From: Cytophagales bacterium
GTDB taxonomy: Bacteria; Pseudomonadota; Gammaproteobacteria; Burkholderiales; Burkholderiaceae_C
Direction of reading: 5' to 3'
Length of the DNA: 64,000 bases
Assembly (NCBI GenBank): GCA_030054145.1
Contig: JASGCK010000003.1
Coordinates: 107,027 to 171,026, forward strand
The notes under the pieces are model-generated. The model did no database searches. It was given only the letters and a program-made list of their open reading frames with translations, and was not told the DNA's origin. The translations under genes were made by a program, and so were the position numbers. Shown here in pieces: positions 1-8,917 of this stretch; the first letter of the stretch is position 1; each line of letters starts with the position of its first letter.

Positions 1-474
1 ATGTGCCTCGTCTAAGGCACGTCCGCATTGGGCTAGCAGGTTTTGCTTGGTTTGAGATACTTCCGCCAGCAGCGCTTCGATGTGCGCGTCTGTCGCTGCT
101 TCGTCCGCTTGTTCGCGCCACGCCATTTGCTGCATCAAAAATGCGGCTGGCATGGCGGTGTTGTTTTCGGCGTTGATCGGAGCGCCGCGCAATTCGCACA
201 AATAAGCCGCGCGTTTGAGTGGGTTTTTGAGCCGCTGATACGCCTCGTTAATCCGCACGCTCCACTGCATGGCCAGGCGCTGGGCGTTTGCTCCTTGCGC
301 GGCAAATTTATCGGGATGCGCTTCGCGCTGGAGGGCTTTCCATTTGCCGTCTAGCGCTGATGCGTCTTGGGTAAATTGTTCGGCTAATCCGAATAGGACA
401 AAGTCGTTGTCAGCAAGATGCGGCACAGCGTCAGACTCTAAAAGACTCACCACAGCCGCAGCGATCGCGCTCAT
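1..474 (-). CDS. hscB: Fe-S co-chaperone HscB (partial, 3' end outside window)
   Basis: J-domain co-chaperone that delivers the IscU scaffold to the HscA ATPase in cytosolic Fe-S cluster assembly. The frame stays open to base 1, so the C-terminus lies outside; 158 codons are visible of a usual ~170. The J-domain tripeptide HPD is at residues 53-55 (in EAHPDKF), followed by an [17 protein letters not shown] stretch typical of HscB. The ATG at 474 overlaps iscA by 44 bases; a GTG at 453 or a nearby GTG is also possible, so the start is uncertain. It is the fifth gene of the isc operon; hscA and fdx are expected beyond the left edge. Confidence 0.88.
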   Translation of the reverse strand, partial: MSAIAAAVVSLLESDAVPHLADNDFVLFGLAEQFTQDASALDGKWKALQREAHPDKFAAQGANAQRLAMQWSVRINEAYQRLKNPLKRAAYLCELRGAPINAENNTAMPAAFLMQQMAWREQADEAATDAHIEALLAEVSQTKQNLLAQCGRALDEAH

Positions 475-754
475 TGGGGTTGTTGAATTTGAAGCCTTCG
501 TTCAAACCTTCGCGGGTGTAGTCAAGCGTGGTGCCTTCGATATACGGCAAGCTTTTTGGATCGACCAGCACCTTGATGCCGCGATCTTCAAACACCACGT
601 CTTCTGGCATTTGCTCATCCACATATTCGAGCTTATAGGCCAGCCCCGAGCAGCCCGTGGTCTTAACGCCCAAACGCACGCCTAGGCCCTTGCCCCGTTT
701 AGCAAGGTAGCGGTTGACGTGGCGGGCAGCGGTTTCGGACAGGGTGACGGACAT
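431..754 (-). CDS. iscA: Iron-sulfur cluster assembly protein IscA
   Basis: A-type Fe-S carrier of 107 residues, the normal family length. The three conserved cysteines are present: C35 in TTGCSGLAY, and C99 and C101 in the C-terminal RCGCGESF. It receives clusters from IscU and passes them to target apoproteins, acting in the cytosol. It lies 18 bases downstream of iscU in the iscRSUA-hscB operon. The ribosome-binding site is weak (an AAGAAGA run about 6 bases before the ATG), so translational coupling within the operon is plausible. Confidence 0.95.
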   Translation of the reverse strand: MSVTLSETAARHVNRYLAKRGKGLGVRLGVKTTGCSGLAYKLEYVDEQMPEDVVFEDRGIKVLVDPKSLPYIEGTTLDYTREGLNEGFKFNNPNERDRCGCGESFRV

Positions 755-772
755 GGTTTTCTTCTTGTAAAT

Positions 773-1171
773 TTAGGCCGCGACGGCTGTTCCCATTTTG
801 GCTTTGTAGTCGTTCACAGCCGCTTTGATGGCGTCTTCCGCAAGGATGGAGCAGTGAATCTTCACAGGCGGCAGCGCGAGTTCTTCCGCGATTTGGCTGT
901 TCTTGAGTGCCGCAGCTTCATCCAACGTTTTGCCCTTCACCCATTCGGTCACTAGCGAGCTAGACGCAATCGCCGAGCCGCAGCCGTAGGTCTTAAAGCG
1001 TGCGTCTTCGATGATGCCCGTTGCTGGGTTGACTTTGATTTGCAGCTTCATCACGTCGCCGCAAGCGGGTGCGCCCACCATACCCGTGCCAACCGAGTCA
1101 TCGCCCTTGTCGAAGCTGCCAACATTGCGTGGGTTTTCGTAGTGATCGACTACTTTGTCTGAATAAGCCAT
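773..1171 (-). CDS. iscU: Fe-S cluster scaffold IscU
   Basis: Scaffold on which IscS-derived sulfur and iron are built into [2Fe-2S] clusters. It has 132 residues with the three cluster cysteines C37 (GAPACGD), C64 (YGCGSA) and C107 (KIHCS). The HscA-recognition motif LPPVK is at residues 100-104. The start is supported by AAAGGAG seven bases before the ATG. It is separated from iscS by a 97-base gap that carries a strong hairpin, suggesting separate control or RNA processing between iscS and iscUA. Confidence 0.97.
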   Translation of the reverse strand: MAYSDKVVDHYENPRNVGSFDKGDDSVGTGMVGAPACGDVMKLQIKVNPATGIIEDARFKTYGCGSAIASSSLVTEWVKGKTLDEAAALKNSQIAEELALPPVKIHCSILAEDAIKAAVNDYKAKMGTAVAA

Positions 1172-1241
1172 TTTTTACTCCTTTGTTGATTTCCTATTAC
1201 TTCCGCTTAATTAAGGTCAGTGTCCAATCGACGGCTTCGCC

Positions 1242-1268
1242 CGTCATGAGGGGCAGACCCTCATGACG
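1242..1268 (-). promoter_or_regulatory. Hairpin in the iscS-iscU intergenic region
   Basis: A perfect 11-bp inverted repeat (CGTCATGAGGG at 1242-1252, CCCTCATGACG at 1258-1268, 5-base loop) starts on the base right after the iscS stop. A second smaller stem (GACGG/CCGTC) follows around 1228-1243. No run of T follows on the transcribed strand, so it does not look like a rho-independent terminator. It could stabilise the upstream mRNA, attenuate, or be a processing site that sets the iscS to iscU ratio. The function is inferred. Confidence 0.6.
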
Positions 1269-2495
1269 CTAATGTGCTGACCACTGAATCGTCGAAATAT
1301 CAATCCCGTCTTGGTACATCTCCCACAGCGGCGAGAGTTCGCGCAGCTTGGCGACGTTTTCTTTAATCGTCTTGACCGCAAAATCCATTTCTTCTTCAGT
1401 CGTCCAGCGACCAATCGTCATGCGCAGGCTGGAGTGCGCCAGTTCGTCGCTCCGCCCCAAGGCACGTAGCACATAGCTTGGCTCTAGGCTGGCGCTGGTG
1501 CAGGCCGAGCCACTAGAGACCGCGAGTCCTTTGATACCCATGATGAGTGACTCACCCTCAACGTAGTTAAAACTCATGTTGAGGTTATGCGGCACGCGCT
1601 GCGTTTCGTGACCATTGATGAACACTTGCTCAATATCTTTGAGGCCATTTAACAGGCGCTGTTGCAAGGAGCGAATACGCTTGTTTTCTTCATGCATTTC
1701 CAGTTTGGCAATGCGGTACGCCTCGCCCATGCCCACGCATTGGTGCGTTGGCAGTGTGCCCGAGCGCATACCGCGTTCGTGTCCACCGCCGTGCATTTGC
1801 GCCTCAATGCGGATGCGTGGTTTGCGCCGAACATACAGTGCGCCAATGCCTTTGGGCCCATAAGTTTTGTGCGAAGTCAGACTCATCAAATCGACAGGCA
1901 ATGTCGCAAGGTCAATATCCACGCGGCCTGTCGCCTGCGCCGCATCCACGTGAAAGATTACACCGCGCTCGCGGCAAATGTTGCCAATCGCGGTGATGTC
2001 TTGAATGACACCAATTTCGTTGTTGACAAACATCACACTGGCCAAGATGGTGTCGGGGCGAAGCGCGGCTTTCAATGCGTCTAAATTGACGAGGCCATCT
2101 TCTTGCACATCAAGATAAGTCACCGCAAAACCTTGGCGCTCCAACTCGCGCATGGTATCGAGCACAGCTTTGTGTTCGGTCTTGACTGTGATGAGGTGCT
2201 TGCCCTTGGTTTTGTAGAAATGCGCCGCGCCTTTGAGCGCAAGGTTGTTGGACTCGGTTGCGCCTGATGTCCAAACAATTTCGCGCGAGTCAGCGCCAAT
2301 TAACGCCGCCACATGATCACGCGCCGCCTCAACCGCTTCTTCGGCTTCCCAGCCCCACGCGTGCGAGCGTGATGCGGGATTGCCAAAATGCTCGCGCAAC
2401 CACGGAATCATCGCATCCACCACGCGCGGATCGCACGGATTGGTGGCGCTGTAGTCCATGTAAATAGGGAAATGGGGAGTGCTGTTGCTGTTCAT
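1269..2495 (-). CDS. iscS: Cysteine desulfurase IscS
   Basis: PLP enzyme that converts L-cysteine to alanine and a persulfide used for Fe-S clusters and tRNA thiolation. It has 408 residues, the length of the group I family. The PLP lysine is K210 in [12 protein letters not shown] and the catalytic cysteine is C332 in the loop [10 protein letters not shown]. The H-x-DAAQ region (HVDAAQATG) is at 182-190. The ATG overlaps the iscR stop by 4 bases (ATGA), so iscR and iscS are translationally coupled. Confidence 0.97.
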   Translation of the reverse strand: MNSNSTPHFPIYMDYSATNPCDPRVVDAMIPWLREHFGNPASRSHAWGWEAEEAVEAARDHVAALIGADSREIVWTSGATESNNLALKGAAHFYKTKGKHLITVKTEHKAVLDTMRELERQGFAVTYLDVQEDGLVNLDALKAALRPDTILASVMFVNNEIGVIQDITAIGNICRERGVIFHVDAAQATGRVDIDLATLPVDLMSLTSHKTYGPKGIGALYVRRKPRIRIEAQMHGGGHERGMRSGTLPTHQCVGMGEAYRIAKLEMHEENKRIRSLQQRLLNGLKDIEQVFINGHETQRVPHNLNMSFNYVEGESLIMGIKGLAVSSGSACTSASLEPSYVLRALGRSDELAHSSLRMTIGRWTTEEEMDFAVKTIKENVAKLRELSPLWEMYQDGIDISTIQWSAH

Positions 2496-3028
2496 GATTT
2501 ACCGCCAAAGCTGCTAAATGAGCCAATGTTAAACACGGAGTTAGGCGCTTTGAGTTGCATGGGTTTGGCAACAACGCTGCGTACTTTGTCCGATTTTTTA
2601 CCGTCAATCGTCCAGCCATTTTTAATTTGCTCGTTAACCAATTTATCGAGCGTAATGGCATCTAAAAATTTAAACATATGCTGATTGAGCGACTCCCACA
2701 AGTCATGCGTCATGCACATACCGCCGTCGTCACCGCAATCTTGTTTGCCGCCGCAGCTGGTGGCATCAATGGTTTCGTCTACCGAGGTAATGATGTCAGC
2801 GACCGAGATTAAATCCATGCCGCGCGACAGCGTGTAACCACCGCCAGGTCCGCGCACGGCTTCCACCAAAGATTTGCGGCGCAATTTGCCAAAAAGTTGT
2901 TCAAGGTACGAGAGCGAAATATGTTGCCGCTCTGAGATGGCGGCTAGCGTGACAGGCCCATTGGCTTGGCGCAGACCAATGTCAATCATGGCAGTAACGG
3001 CAAAACGGCCTTTGGTGGTGAGACGCAT
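2492..3028 (-). CDS. iscR: Rrf2-family regulator IscR
   Basis: [2Fe-2S]-binding transcription factor that represses the isc operon when clusters are plentiful. It has 178 residues. An N-terminal winged helix (about 1-60) is followed by the cluster ligands C92, C98 and C105, with H108 three residues on, which matches the CCCH ligand set of IscR rather than a generic Rrf2 protein. It is the first gene of the operon. Two matches to the type 1 IscR site lie just upstream (3055-3079 and 3096-3120), consistent with autoregulation. Confidence 0.96.
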   Translation of the reverse strand: MRLTTKGRFAVTAMIDIGLRQANGPVTLAAISERQHISLSYLEQLFGKLRRKSLVEAVRGPGGGYTLSRGMDLISVADIITSVDETIDATSCGGKQDCGDDGGMCMTHDLWESLNQHMFKFLDAITLDKLVNEQIKNGWTIDGKKSDKVRSVVAKPMQLKAPNSVFNIGSFSSFGGKS

Positions 3029-3054
3029 AGTGAATTTGACTCGGCTAAAAATGA

Positions 3055-3079
3055 GTAGTTGACTGTTTCACTCAAGTTT
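3055..3079 (-). promoter_or_regulatory. Type 1 IscR operator, site 1
   Basis: On the plus strand the 25 bases beginning at 3055 fit the published E. coli type 1 IscR consensus (ATASYYGACTRWWWYAGTCRRSTAT) at 22 of 25 positions. The fit includes GTTGACT on the left and TCAAG on the right. It is 27 bases upstream of the iscR start codon and would overlap the core promoter. The match was counted by eye; binding is inferred. Confidence 0.75.
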
Positions 3080-3095
3080 AACTGATTTCCGATTA

Positions 3096-3120
3096 ATTTC
3101 CTACTGAAACAGTAGGAAAT
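3096..3120 (-). promoter_or_regulatory. Perfect palindrome, probable second IscR operator
   Basis: Bases 3095-3121 form a perfect inverted repeat with 12-bp arms (AATTTCCTACTG and CAGTAGGAAATT) around AAA. It matches the type 1 IscR consensus at about 18 of 25 positions, including the ACTG-AAA-CAGT core. Its centre is 41 bp from the centre of the first site, roughly four helical turns. It could alternatively be a hairpin for the end of another transcript, but no gene ends here on the plus strand. Confidence 0.6.
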
Positions 3121-3159
3121 TACGTGTTGAAGCCCATAAGGTTTGTGAACGAAAAAACG

Positions 3160-3924
3160 CTAGGCCGCGTACCGCGCAATGGCGGCGGACAAGGACGCCA
3201 GGTCTCCCGTACTGCGAAGCATAAGCGTTCCAGAACCCGCTCGCAGCTTGAGCGCATCGGGCAGCAATTGGCGAGCTTGCTGCGCCACCGCATCCGCTGG
3301 GTCAATCAGTTGTACGCCTGTGCCCAGCTTGGACGCCAGCACAGCACGAATCAGCGGATAGTGCGTGCAGCCCAGTACCACCGTGTCGCAGCCCATGCCA
3401 GAAGGCGTTCCCAGCATGGCTTGGCAGGCAGCGCTGCTCAAACGCTCTATCTGCGCGGCATCCTGCGTTTCAATTGCCAGCGCCAAACCGTGCGGCGCGA
3501 ATGGGTGAATGTGAACCTGCGGCTTGGCCGCTTTTACCGCATCCAGCAACGTCAAAAATTTGCTGGAAGCTAACGTGCCTTGCGTTGCCAAAACGCCCAC
3601 GTGACCATTGCGGGTGAGGGCCGCCGCAGGCTTAATGGCAGGCTCAATGCCAACGATAGGCAGCACCGGATACTCGTTCCGCAAGGCACGCCCCGCCAAG
3701 GCCGTCGCCGTATTGCACGCGATGACGATCATGCCGCAGCCCTCGTCCAGCAAGGCTTGCACGCAGGTGCGCGAGCGAGTCAGCACATACTCAGCATCCC
3801 GCTCGCCATAGGGCGCATACGCGCTATCGGCAAGGTAGATGTAGTCCTGCGCAGGCATCAAGGCGCGCAGGGCTTGCAAGATGGAGAGCCCGCCTATGCC
3901 TGAGTCGAAGATGCCGATGGTCAT
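3160..3924 (-). CDS. murI: Glutamate racemase
   Basis: Cofactor-independent racemase that makes D-glutamate for peptidoglycan. It has 254 residues. The two catalytic cysteines are C70 in IACNTATA and C186 in GCTHYP, with H188 beside the second. The N-terminal substrate motif FDSGIGGLS is at 6-14. It is downstream of the fumarase gene on the same strand, with about 56 bases between them made largely of AACCCTT-like 7-mers. Confidence 0.95.
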   Translation of the reverse strand: MTIGIFDSGIGGLSILQALRALMPAQDYIYLADSAYAPYGERDAEYVLTRSRTCVQALLDEGCGMIVIACNTATALAGRALRNEYPVLPIVGIEPAIKPAAALTRNGHVGVLATQGTLASSKFLTLLDAVKAAKPQVHIHPFAPHGLALAIETQDAAQIERLSSAACQAMLGTPSGMGCDTVVLGCTHYPLIRAVLASKLGTGVQLIDPADAVAQQARQLLPDALKLRAGSGTLMLRSTGDLASLSAAIARYAA

Positions 3925-3957
3925 GAATGGGGTTTACCTAACAACGGTGTGCCATCA

Positions 3958-3992
3958 TGCTTACCCTTAACCCTTAACCTTTAACCCTTAAT
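3958..3992. repeat. 7-bp tandem repeat (AACCCTT-like)
   Basis: About four imperfect copies of AACCCTT lie head to tail between murI and the fumarase stop codon, reaching into the last codons of fumarase. On the minus strand they read AAGGGTT and supply stop codons in several frames. No function is evident; it is most likely a slippage-generated repeat. Confidence 0.6.
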
Positions 3993-5549
3993 CCCAATCC
4001 CCTTGAACTCCCCAGTAGCCATGCGTTTCGACCACTCCGCAGGCCCCGTGATATGGGCGCTTGTGCCGCCTGCATCCACCGCCACGGTGACGGGCATATC
4101 GACTACGTCGAACTCGTAGATGGCTTCCATGCCTAGATCGGCAAAGCCCACTACCTTGGCGGTTTTGATGGCTTTGCTGACCAAGTACGCTGCGCCGCCT
4201 ACGGCCATCAGGTACGCGCTCTTGTGTTTTTTGATGGCTTCGATGGCAACGGGGCCGCGCTCGGCTTTGCCAATCATGCTGATGAGTCCCGTTTTTGCCA
4301 GCATCATCTCTGTGAAGCCGTCCATGCGCGTGGCGGTGGTCGGGCCAGCGGGGCCAACGGCTTCGCCAGCGACTGGATCGACGGGGCCCACGTAGTAGAT
4401 CACGCGGTTGGTGAAGTCCACGGGCAGCTTCTCGCCCTTTGCCAGCATCTCTTGAATGCGCTTGTGCGCCGCGTCGCGGCCGGTGAGCATCTTGCCGTTT
4501 AACAGCAGCGTTTGACCAGGCTTCCAATTGGCAACTTCTTCTTTGGTGAGCGTGTTGAGATCGACACGCGTGCTCCGCACGTAATCAGGTGTCCAGTTGA
4601 CGTTGGGCCACAAATCTAAGCTTGGCGGATCAAGGTACACCGCACCTTCGCCGCGCATGACAAAGTGCGCGTGGCGCGTGGCGGCGCAGTTGGGAATCAT
4701 CGCCACAGGCTTGCTGGCGGCGTGCGTCGGGTACATATTGATCTTCACGTCCAGCACGGTGGTGAGTCCGCCCAGCCCTTGCGCACCAATGCCTAGCGCG
4801 TTGACCTTTGCGTGCAATTCAAGGCGCAACTCTTCGATTTGCGTCAGCTTGGCACCAGAGCGGGACTTGGCTTGCAGCTCGTACATATTGATGTCTTCCA
4901 TGAGCGCTTCTTTCGCCATTAAGACCGCTTTTTCGGCCGTGCCGCCAATGCCGATGCCCAGCATTCCAGGCGGGCACCAGCCTGCGCCCATAGTCGGCAC
5001 GGTCTTCAAAACCCAGTCCACAAGGTTGTCGCTTGGATTCATCATGACTAACTTCGATTTGTTTTCCGAGCCGCCGCCTTTAGCCGCCACCGTGATGTCA
5101 ACCGTGTTGCCTGGCACGAGCTGCGTGAAGATCACCGCTGGCGTGTTGTCCTTGGTGTTTTTGCGCAGGAACTGTGGATCGGCGACGATGGACGCACGCA
5201 GTGTGTTATCGGGGTGGTTGTAACCACGGCGCACGCCTTCGTTAATCACGTCATCCAAGCTGCCATTACCAAATGCATCAAAGCCCGCAAAGCGAACATC
5301 CATGCCGACTTTTAAAAACACATTCACAATGCCCGTGTCTTGACAAATTGGGCGATGCCCCGTGGCACTCATGCGGCTATTGGTCAAAATTTGCGCCATC
5401 GCGTCTTTGGCGGCGGGGCTTTGCTCCAGCTCGTAAGCACGGGCAAGGTGCGCGATGTAGTCCGCTGGGTGGTAGTAGCTGATGTATTGCAGCGCAGCAG
5501 AGATGGATTCGACGAGGTCGGCGGCTTGGATGGTGGTGGTTGAGGACAT
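3981..5549 (-). CDS. fumA: Class I fumarate hydratase (single chain, Fe-S)
   Basis: Oxygen-sensitive [4Fe-4S] fumarase of the TCA cycle that interconverts fumarate and malate. It has 522 residues with the alpha part (about 1-330) and beta part (about 345-522) fused, as in FumA/FumB. Candidate cluster cysteines are C69 (HRPICQDTG), C192 (GAGWCPPGM) and C288 (MIPNCAA). The GGGSENKSK substrate loop is at 158-166. There is no strong Shine-Dalgarno sequence before the ATG. The symbol denotes the family; fumB-type naming would be equally valid. Confidence 0.93.
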   Translation of the reverse strand: MSSTTTIQAADLVESISAALQYISYYHPADYIAHLARAYELEQSPAAKDAMAQILTNSRMSATGHRPICQDTGIVNVFLKVGMDVRFAGFDAFGNGSLDDVINEGVRRGYNHPDNTLRASIVADPQFLRKNTKDNTPAVIFTQLVPGNTVDITVAAKGGGSENKSKLVMMNPSDNLVDWVLKTVPTMGAGWCPPGMLGIGIGGTAEKAVLMAKEALMEDINMYELQAKSRSGAKLTQIEELRLELHAKVNALGIGAQGLGGLTTVLDVKINMYPTHAASKPVAMIPNCAATRHAHFVMRGEGAVYLDPPSLDLWPNVNWTPDYVRSTRVDLNTLTKEEVANWKPGQTLLLNGKMLTGRDAAHKRIQEMLAKGEKLPVDFTNRVIYYVGPVDPVAGEAVGPAGPTTATRMDGFTEMMLAKTGLISMIGKAERGPVAIEAIKKHKSAYLMAVGGAAYLVSKAIKTAKVVGFADLGMEAIYEFDVVDMPVTVAVDAGGTSAHITGPAEWSKRMATGEFKGIGIKG

Positions 5550-5592
5550 AAGAAGAATGAGTTGGAGGAGAAGTTTGAAAAAGCGATTTAAG

Positions 5593-6228
5593 TTATTTAG
5601 TGGATTCCGTGTGCGACAGGAGGCGATCCGTTAGCGCAATGGCCAAGGCGCTTAATAAAAATGTGATGTGGATCAATGTTTGCCACATTAAAACTTGTTC
5701 CGTGTAGTTCGCGGCGTTGATAAAAGTTTTGAGCAGGTGGATAGATGAGATGCCGATAATTGCCGTCGCTAATTTAACCTTCAGCACGCTGGCGTTGACA
5801 TGACTTAGCCACTCGGGTTGATCGGGGTGGTCTTGCAGATTCATGCGACTGACAAATGTCTCATACCCACCCACAATCACCATGATTAGCAAGTTAGAGA
5901 TCATCACAACATCAATCAAAGCCAGTACCACTAGCATGATGATGGTTTCGTTGAGCGCGGTGACTTTGGTTTCAGAGGCGTGGCCGATGCCTTTGACCAA
6001 GGCATCAATGTCGGCTTGGTTGCCAAACGCTGCACCAATGAGGTGGTAGAGCTCTACGCCAAAGTGAAAAACATAAACTGCTTGTGCAGCTATTAACCCT
6101 AGGTAGAGTGGCATTTGTAGCCAGCGGCTCGCAAAGATTAGCCGCGACAGCTGATTCGAGTTTGAGTTCGATGTGGCATTTTTTGTGACGGGACTGTTTG
6201 ACACGCTATGTTTCCTTTGTAGATGCAA
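5593..6228 (-). CDS. UPF0114 (YqhA/TIGR00645) family membrane protein
   Basis: Inner-membrane protein of 211 residues with four predicted transmembrane segments (roughly 35-60, 93-120, 145-165 and 180-203). The segment containing [20 protein letters not shown] is the hallmark of the family. The polar N-terminus of about 28 residues is rich in Asn and Ser. The biochemical role of the family is not established. It sits 43 bases upstream of fumarase on the same strand and may be co-transcribed. Confidence 0.85.
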   Translation of the reverse strand: MHLQRKHSVSNSPVTKNATSNSNSNQLSRLIFASRWLQMPLYLGLIAAQAVYVFHFGVELYHLIGAAFGNQADIDALVKGIGHASETKVTALNETIIMLVVLALIDVVMISNLLIMVIVGGYETFVSRMNLQDHPDQPEWLSHVNASVLKVKLATAIIGISSIHLLKTFINAANYTEQVLMWQTLIHITFLLSALAIALTDRLLSHTESTK

Positions 6229-6257
6229 AATTGGCGGACTTGATTTTACGGTGCTCC

Positions 6258-7502
6258 TTATTTTTCTAGGAGTAAACCAAGATTCAAAACCGCATCGTCA
6301 TGCAGCGCCGCGTGCCAAATCATGAGACCGACAGGCAGCTCGTCCGCGCTGTGGCAGGGGATGGAGATGGCGCAGCCGTCTAGCAAATTGACGATGCTGG
6401 GGTTGCGCAGCAGCAGCGCGTTGATGCGGAAGAACTCGGCATCGTCGTGCGCAATGGATGCAAGGGTTGGCGCAACGATCGGCACGGTGGGCGAGAGCAC
6501 GGCGTCGAATCTGGCGAGCTTTGCGCTGATGCGCTCGATCCAATGGGCGCGCGCTGTTTGTAGCGTTTGGTAGTCGGCTTGCGCTGCGTTCTTGCCTAGC
6601 AAAATGCGCTGCGCCACGCGCGGGTCGTAATCGGCTTGTTTGGCTGCGATCAAATCTTTATGCCAGCGATAGGACTCAATCGGGCTAAAGCCGCCTGTTT
6701 TGTTCATCGCGGGGATGTCGGCTAGCTCGGGCAGAGTGATGTGCTCGATTGACAAGCCTTTATTTTGCAAGGCTTGCAGGGTTCTTTGAAAGGCGTGCTG
6801 TACCGTCTCGTCTACCCCGTCCAGAAAGACGTTATCGACGATGGCGACGCGGTAATCAGCCAGCGACTTGCCCGATCGAAGCATTGTCCGCGCCGTCAAA
6901 ATTTCGTGCGCTTTGATGGCTGTCGCAACATCGCGCGTGATGGCACCAACGGTATCTAGCGTGGGCGAGAGCGGTAGTGCGCCAGTCGTGGGTACCAGCC
7001 GCGCCGTGCTTTTAAAGCCGACCAAGCCGCATAGCGCCGCTGGAATGCGCAGGCTGCCGCCTGTATCGGAGCCCAGCCCGATATCGGCTAAATAGCCGCC
7101 AAGATGAGCACCTGCCTTGCAGGCCACGCTGGATGCGGCTCCCGACGATGAGCCGCCCGTAATCCTTGCTCCGCTTGGCCTGCGAGAGAGTGGCATATTG
7201 AAAAATGGATTTTCTGGCGTGCCAAAGTGCGGGTTCCAGCCCACGCCCGAAAACGCAAACTCCGACATCGTGGTGCGGCCAACGGCTACGCCGCCAGCGG
7301 CTTTGAGCCGCGCGACAGCCATCGCATCGGATGCGGCGGGTGCGGCGCTTTGCAGCACTTTTGAGCCAGCGGTGGTGACTTCGCCCGCCACATCGAATAA
7401 GTCTTTAATGGAAAATTTAAACGCCGCGCCAGCGGGCAGGGGTTCAAACAGCGCAGGGTAAGTTGTGAGGAAGACGTGAGGGGGTAGGTCAGAGGTATTC
7501 AT
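6258..7502 (-). CDS. Amidase-signature family hydrolase
   Basis: Ser-cisSer-Lys amidase. Numbered from the ATG at 7502, the catalytic lysine is K33 (FSIKDLFD), the Gly/Ser-rich loop [10 protein letters not shown] is at 116-125 with the cis-serine, and the nucleophile is S150 in [10 protein letters not shown]. The frame continues upstream to a GTG at 7601 through a low-complexity Pro/Ser/Thr stretch encoded by a DNA repeat. I prefer the internal ATG because the family domain begins just after it, but neither start has a clear ribosome-binding site. The substrate is unknown; GatA is unlikely because gatB and gatC are absent here. Confidence 0.85.
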   Translation of the reverse strand: MNTSDLPPHVFLTTYPALFEPLPAGAAFKFSIKDLFDVAGEVTTAGSKVLQSAAPAASDAMAVARLKAAGGVAVGRTTMSEFAFSGVGWNPHFGTPENPFFNMPLSRRPSGARITGGSSSGAASSVACKAGAHLGGYLADIGLGSDTGGSLRIPAALCGLVGFKSTARLVPTTGALPLSPTLDTVGAITRDVATAIKAHEILTARTMLRSGKSLADYRVAIVDNVFLDGVDETVQHAFQRTLQALQNKGLSIEHITLPELADIPAMNKTGGFSPIESYRWHKDLIAAKQADYDPRVAQRILLGKNAAQADYQTLQTARAHWIERISAKLARFDAVLSPTVPIVAPTLASIAHDDAEFFRINALLLRNPSIVNLLDGCAISIPCHSADELPVGLMIWHAALHDDAVLNLGLLLEK

Positions 7503-7507
7503 AGGGG

Positions 7508-7575
7508 GTAGTTTTGACGGTAGTGTTGAGGGTGGTGTTGAGGGTGGTGTTGAGGGTAGTGTTGGCGGTAGGTTT
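7508..7575. repeat. Imperfect GT-rich tandem repeat upstream of the amidase gene
   Basis: On the plus strand, 12-bp units of the form GGTGGTGTTGAG are repeated several times with variations. If translated in the amidase frame they give repeated T-P-P-S / T-L-P-S units. The repeat may be a 5' leader or an unstable N-terminal extension. Confidence 0.6.
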
Positions 7576-7684
7576 GACGCGATCAAAGCATGGATTTTCA
7601 CCCTTTCATCGCTTCGTAGGTTTGAGGGGGTGAATGGCCTAGTCAGCGAATGGCTTAGTCAGTTTCGTAGCGGCGGTGCATTTT

Positions 7685-7690
7685 TATAAT
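7685..7690 (+). promoter_or_regulatory. Candidate -10 element for the thiolase gene
   Basis: TATAAT lies 39 bases before the thiolase ATG. The -35 region (near 7662-7668, TTTCGT) is a poor match, so this is a tentative promoter. Confidence 0.35.
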
Positions 7691-7729
7691 GCACGCTGCT
7701 TAGTTTGATTCTTTTTATTGGGAGTTTTT

Positions 7730-8917
7730 ATGTCTACTCAAGACCCTATCGTTATTGTCTCCGCCGCCCGCACGCCTATGGGCGCGTTTCAGGGCGATTT
7801 TGCTGCGCTTGCCGCGCACGACCTTGGCGGCGTGGCGATTCAGGCGGCTGTCGCACGCGCGGGGATTGATCCCGCGCTGATCGGTGAAGTGCTGTTTGGC
7901 AATTGTCTGATGGCGGGGCAAGGTCAAGCACCTGCGCGTCAAGCGGGTTTTAAGGGGGGACTGCCTAAGTCTGCGGGCGCGGTGACGCTGTCCAAGATGT
8001 GCGGCTCGGGCATGAAGGCGGCGATGTTGGCGCACGATATGCTGCTCGCGGGCACGCACGAGGTGATGGTCGCAGGCGGCATGGAGAGCATGACGAATGC
8101 GCCGCATTTGCTGCTCAAAGGTCGCAGCGGTATTCGCATTGGACACGACCGCGTTTATGACCACATGATGCTCGATGGTCTAGAAGATGCCTACGAGGCG
8201 GGGCGTTCTATGGGCACGTTTGGCGAAGACTGTGCGGCGAAGTACAACTTCACGCGCGAGCAGCAAGATGCGTTCGCCATCGCTAGCGTGCAGCGTGCGC
8301 AGGCGGCTACAACTTCGGGTGCGTTTGCTCAAGAGATTGCCCCCGTGACACTGAAAACCCGTTCAGGCCAGACCGTGATTAGCGTGGACGAAGGACCACT
8401 CAAAGCCAAGCTCGACAAGATTGCGTCACTCAAACCTGCATTCAAAAAGGACGGCACGATTACTGCTGCGTCAAGTTCGTCGATCAACGACGGCGCGGCG
8501 GCGCTCGTGATGATGCGGGCTAGCACGGCTGCTCAATTAGGCTGCAAGCCAATTGCCAAAGTGGTGTCACACGCCACGCACGCGCAGGAGCCCGAATGGT
8601 TTGCAACCGCACCTGTGGGCGCGACGCAAAAAGCCTTAGCCAAGGCTGGCTGGTCGGTTAAAGACGTGGACTTGTGGGAGGTGAACGAAGCCTTCGCGGT
8701 TGTGCCAATGGCGCTGATGAAGGATTTGAACATTTCGCATGACATCGTGAATGTGAACGGCGGTGCGTGTGCGCTGGGTCACCCGATTGGCGCGTCAGGC
8801 GCTCGCATCATCGTGACGCTGCTCCACGCCTTGCAAGCGCGCGGCTTGAAGCGCGGGCTTGCGACGCTGTGCATTGGCGGCGGCGAGGGGACGGCTATGG
8901 CGATTGAGTTGCTTTAA
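7730..8917 (+). CDS. Acetyl-CoA C-acetyltransferase (thiolase)
   Basis: Thiolase II family enzyme that condenses or cleaves acetoacetyl-CoA in the cytosol; it may serve butanoate, ketogenic or polyhydroxybutyrate metabolism. It has 395 residues. The nucleophilic cysteine is C91 (KMCGSGMKA), the catalytic histidine H351 (GHPIGASG) and the second cysteine C381 (CIGGGEG). The start is chosen at the ATG preceded by GGGAG five bases upstream. The gene ends one base before the convergent methyltransferase stop codon. Candidate symbols are atoB or phaA, but no phaB or phaC lies nearby to decide. Confidence 0.92.
   Translation: MSTQDPIVIVSAARTPMGAFQGDFAALAAHDLGGVAIQAAVARAGIDPALIGEVLFGNCLMAGQGQAPARQAGFKGGLPKSAGAVTLSKMCGSGMKAAMLAHDMLLAGTHEVMVAGGMESMTNAPHLLLKGRSGIRIGHDRVYDHMMLDGLEDAYEAGRSMGTFGEDCAAKYNFTREQQDAFAIASVQRAQAATTSGAFAQEIAPVTLKTRSGQTVISVDEGPLKAKLDKIASLKPAFKKDGTITAASSSSINDGAAALVMMRASTAAQLGCKPIAKVVSHATHAQEPEWFATAPVGATQKALAKAGWSVKDVDLWEVNEAFAVVPMALMKDLNISHDIVNVNGGACALGHPIGASGARIIVTLLHALQARGLKRGLATLCIGGGEGTAMAIELL

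Noticed and set aside
3958..3992. Telomere-like CCCTTAA repeats
   Set aside because: Only about four imperfect 7-mers inside a bacterial intergenic gap; a slippage repeat is enough explanation.
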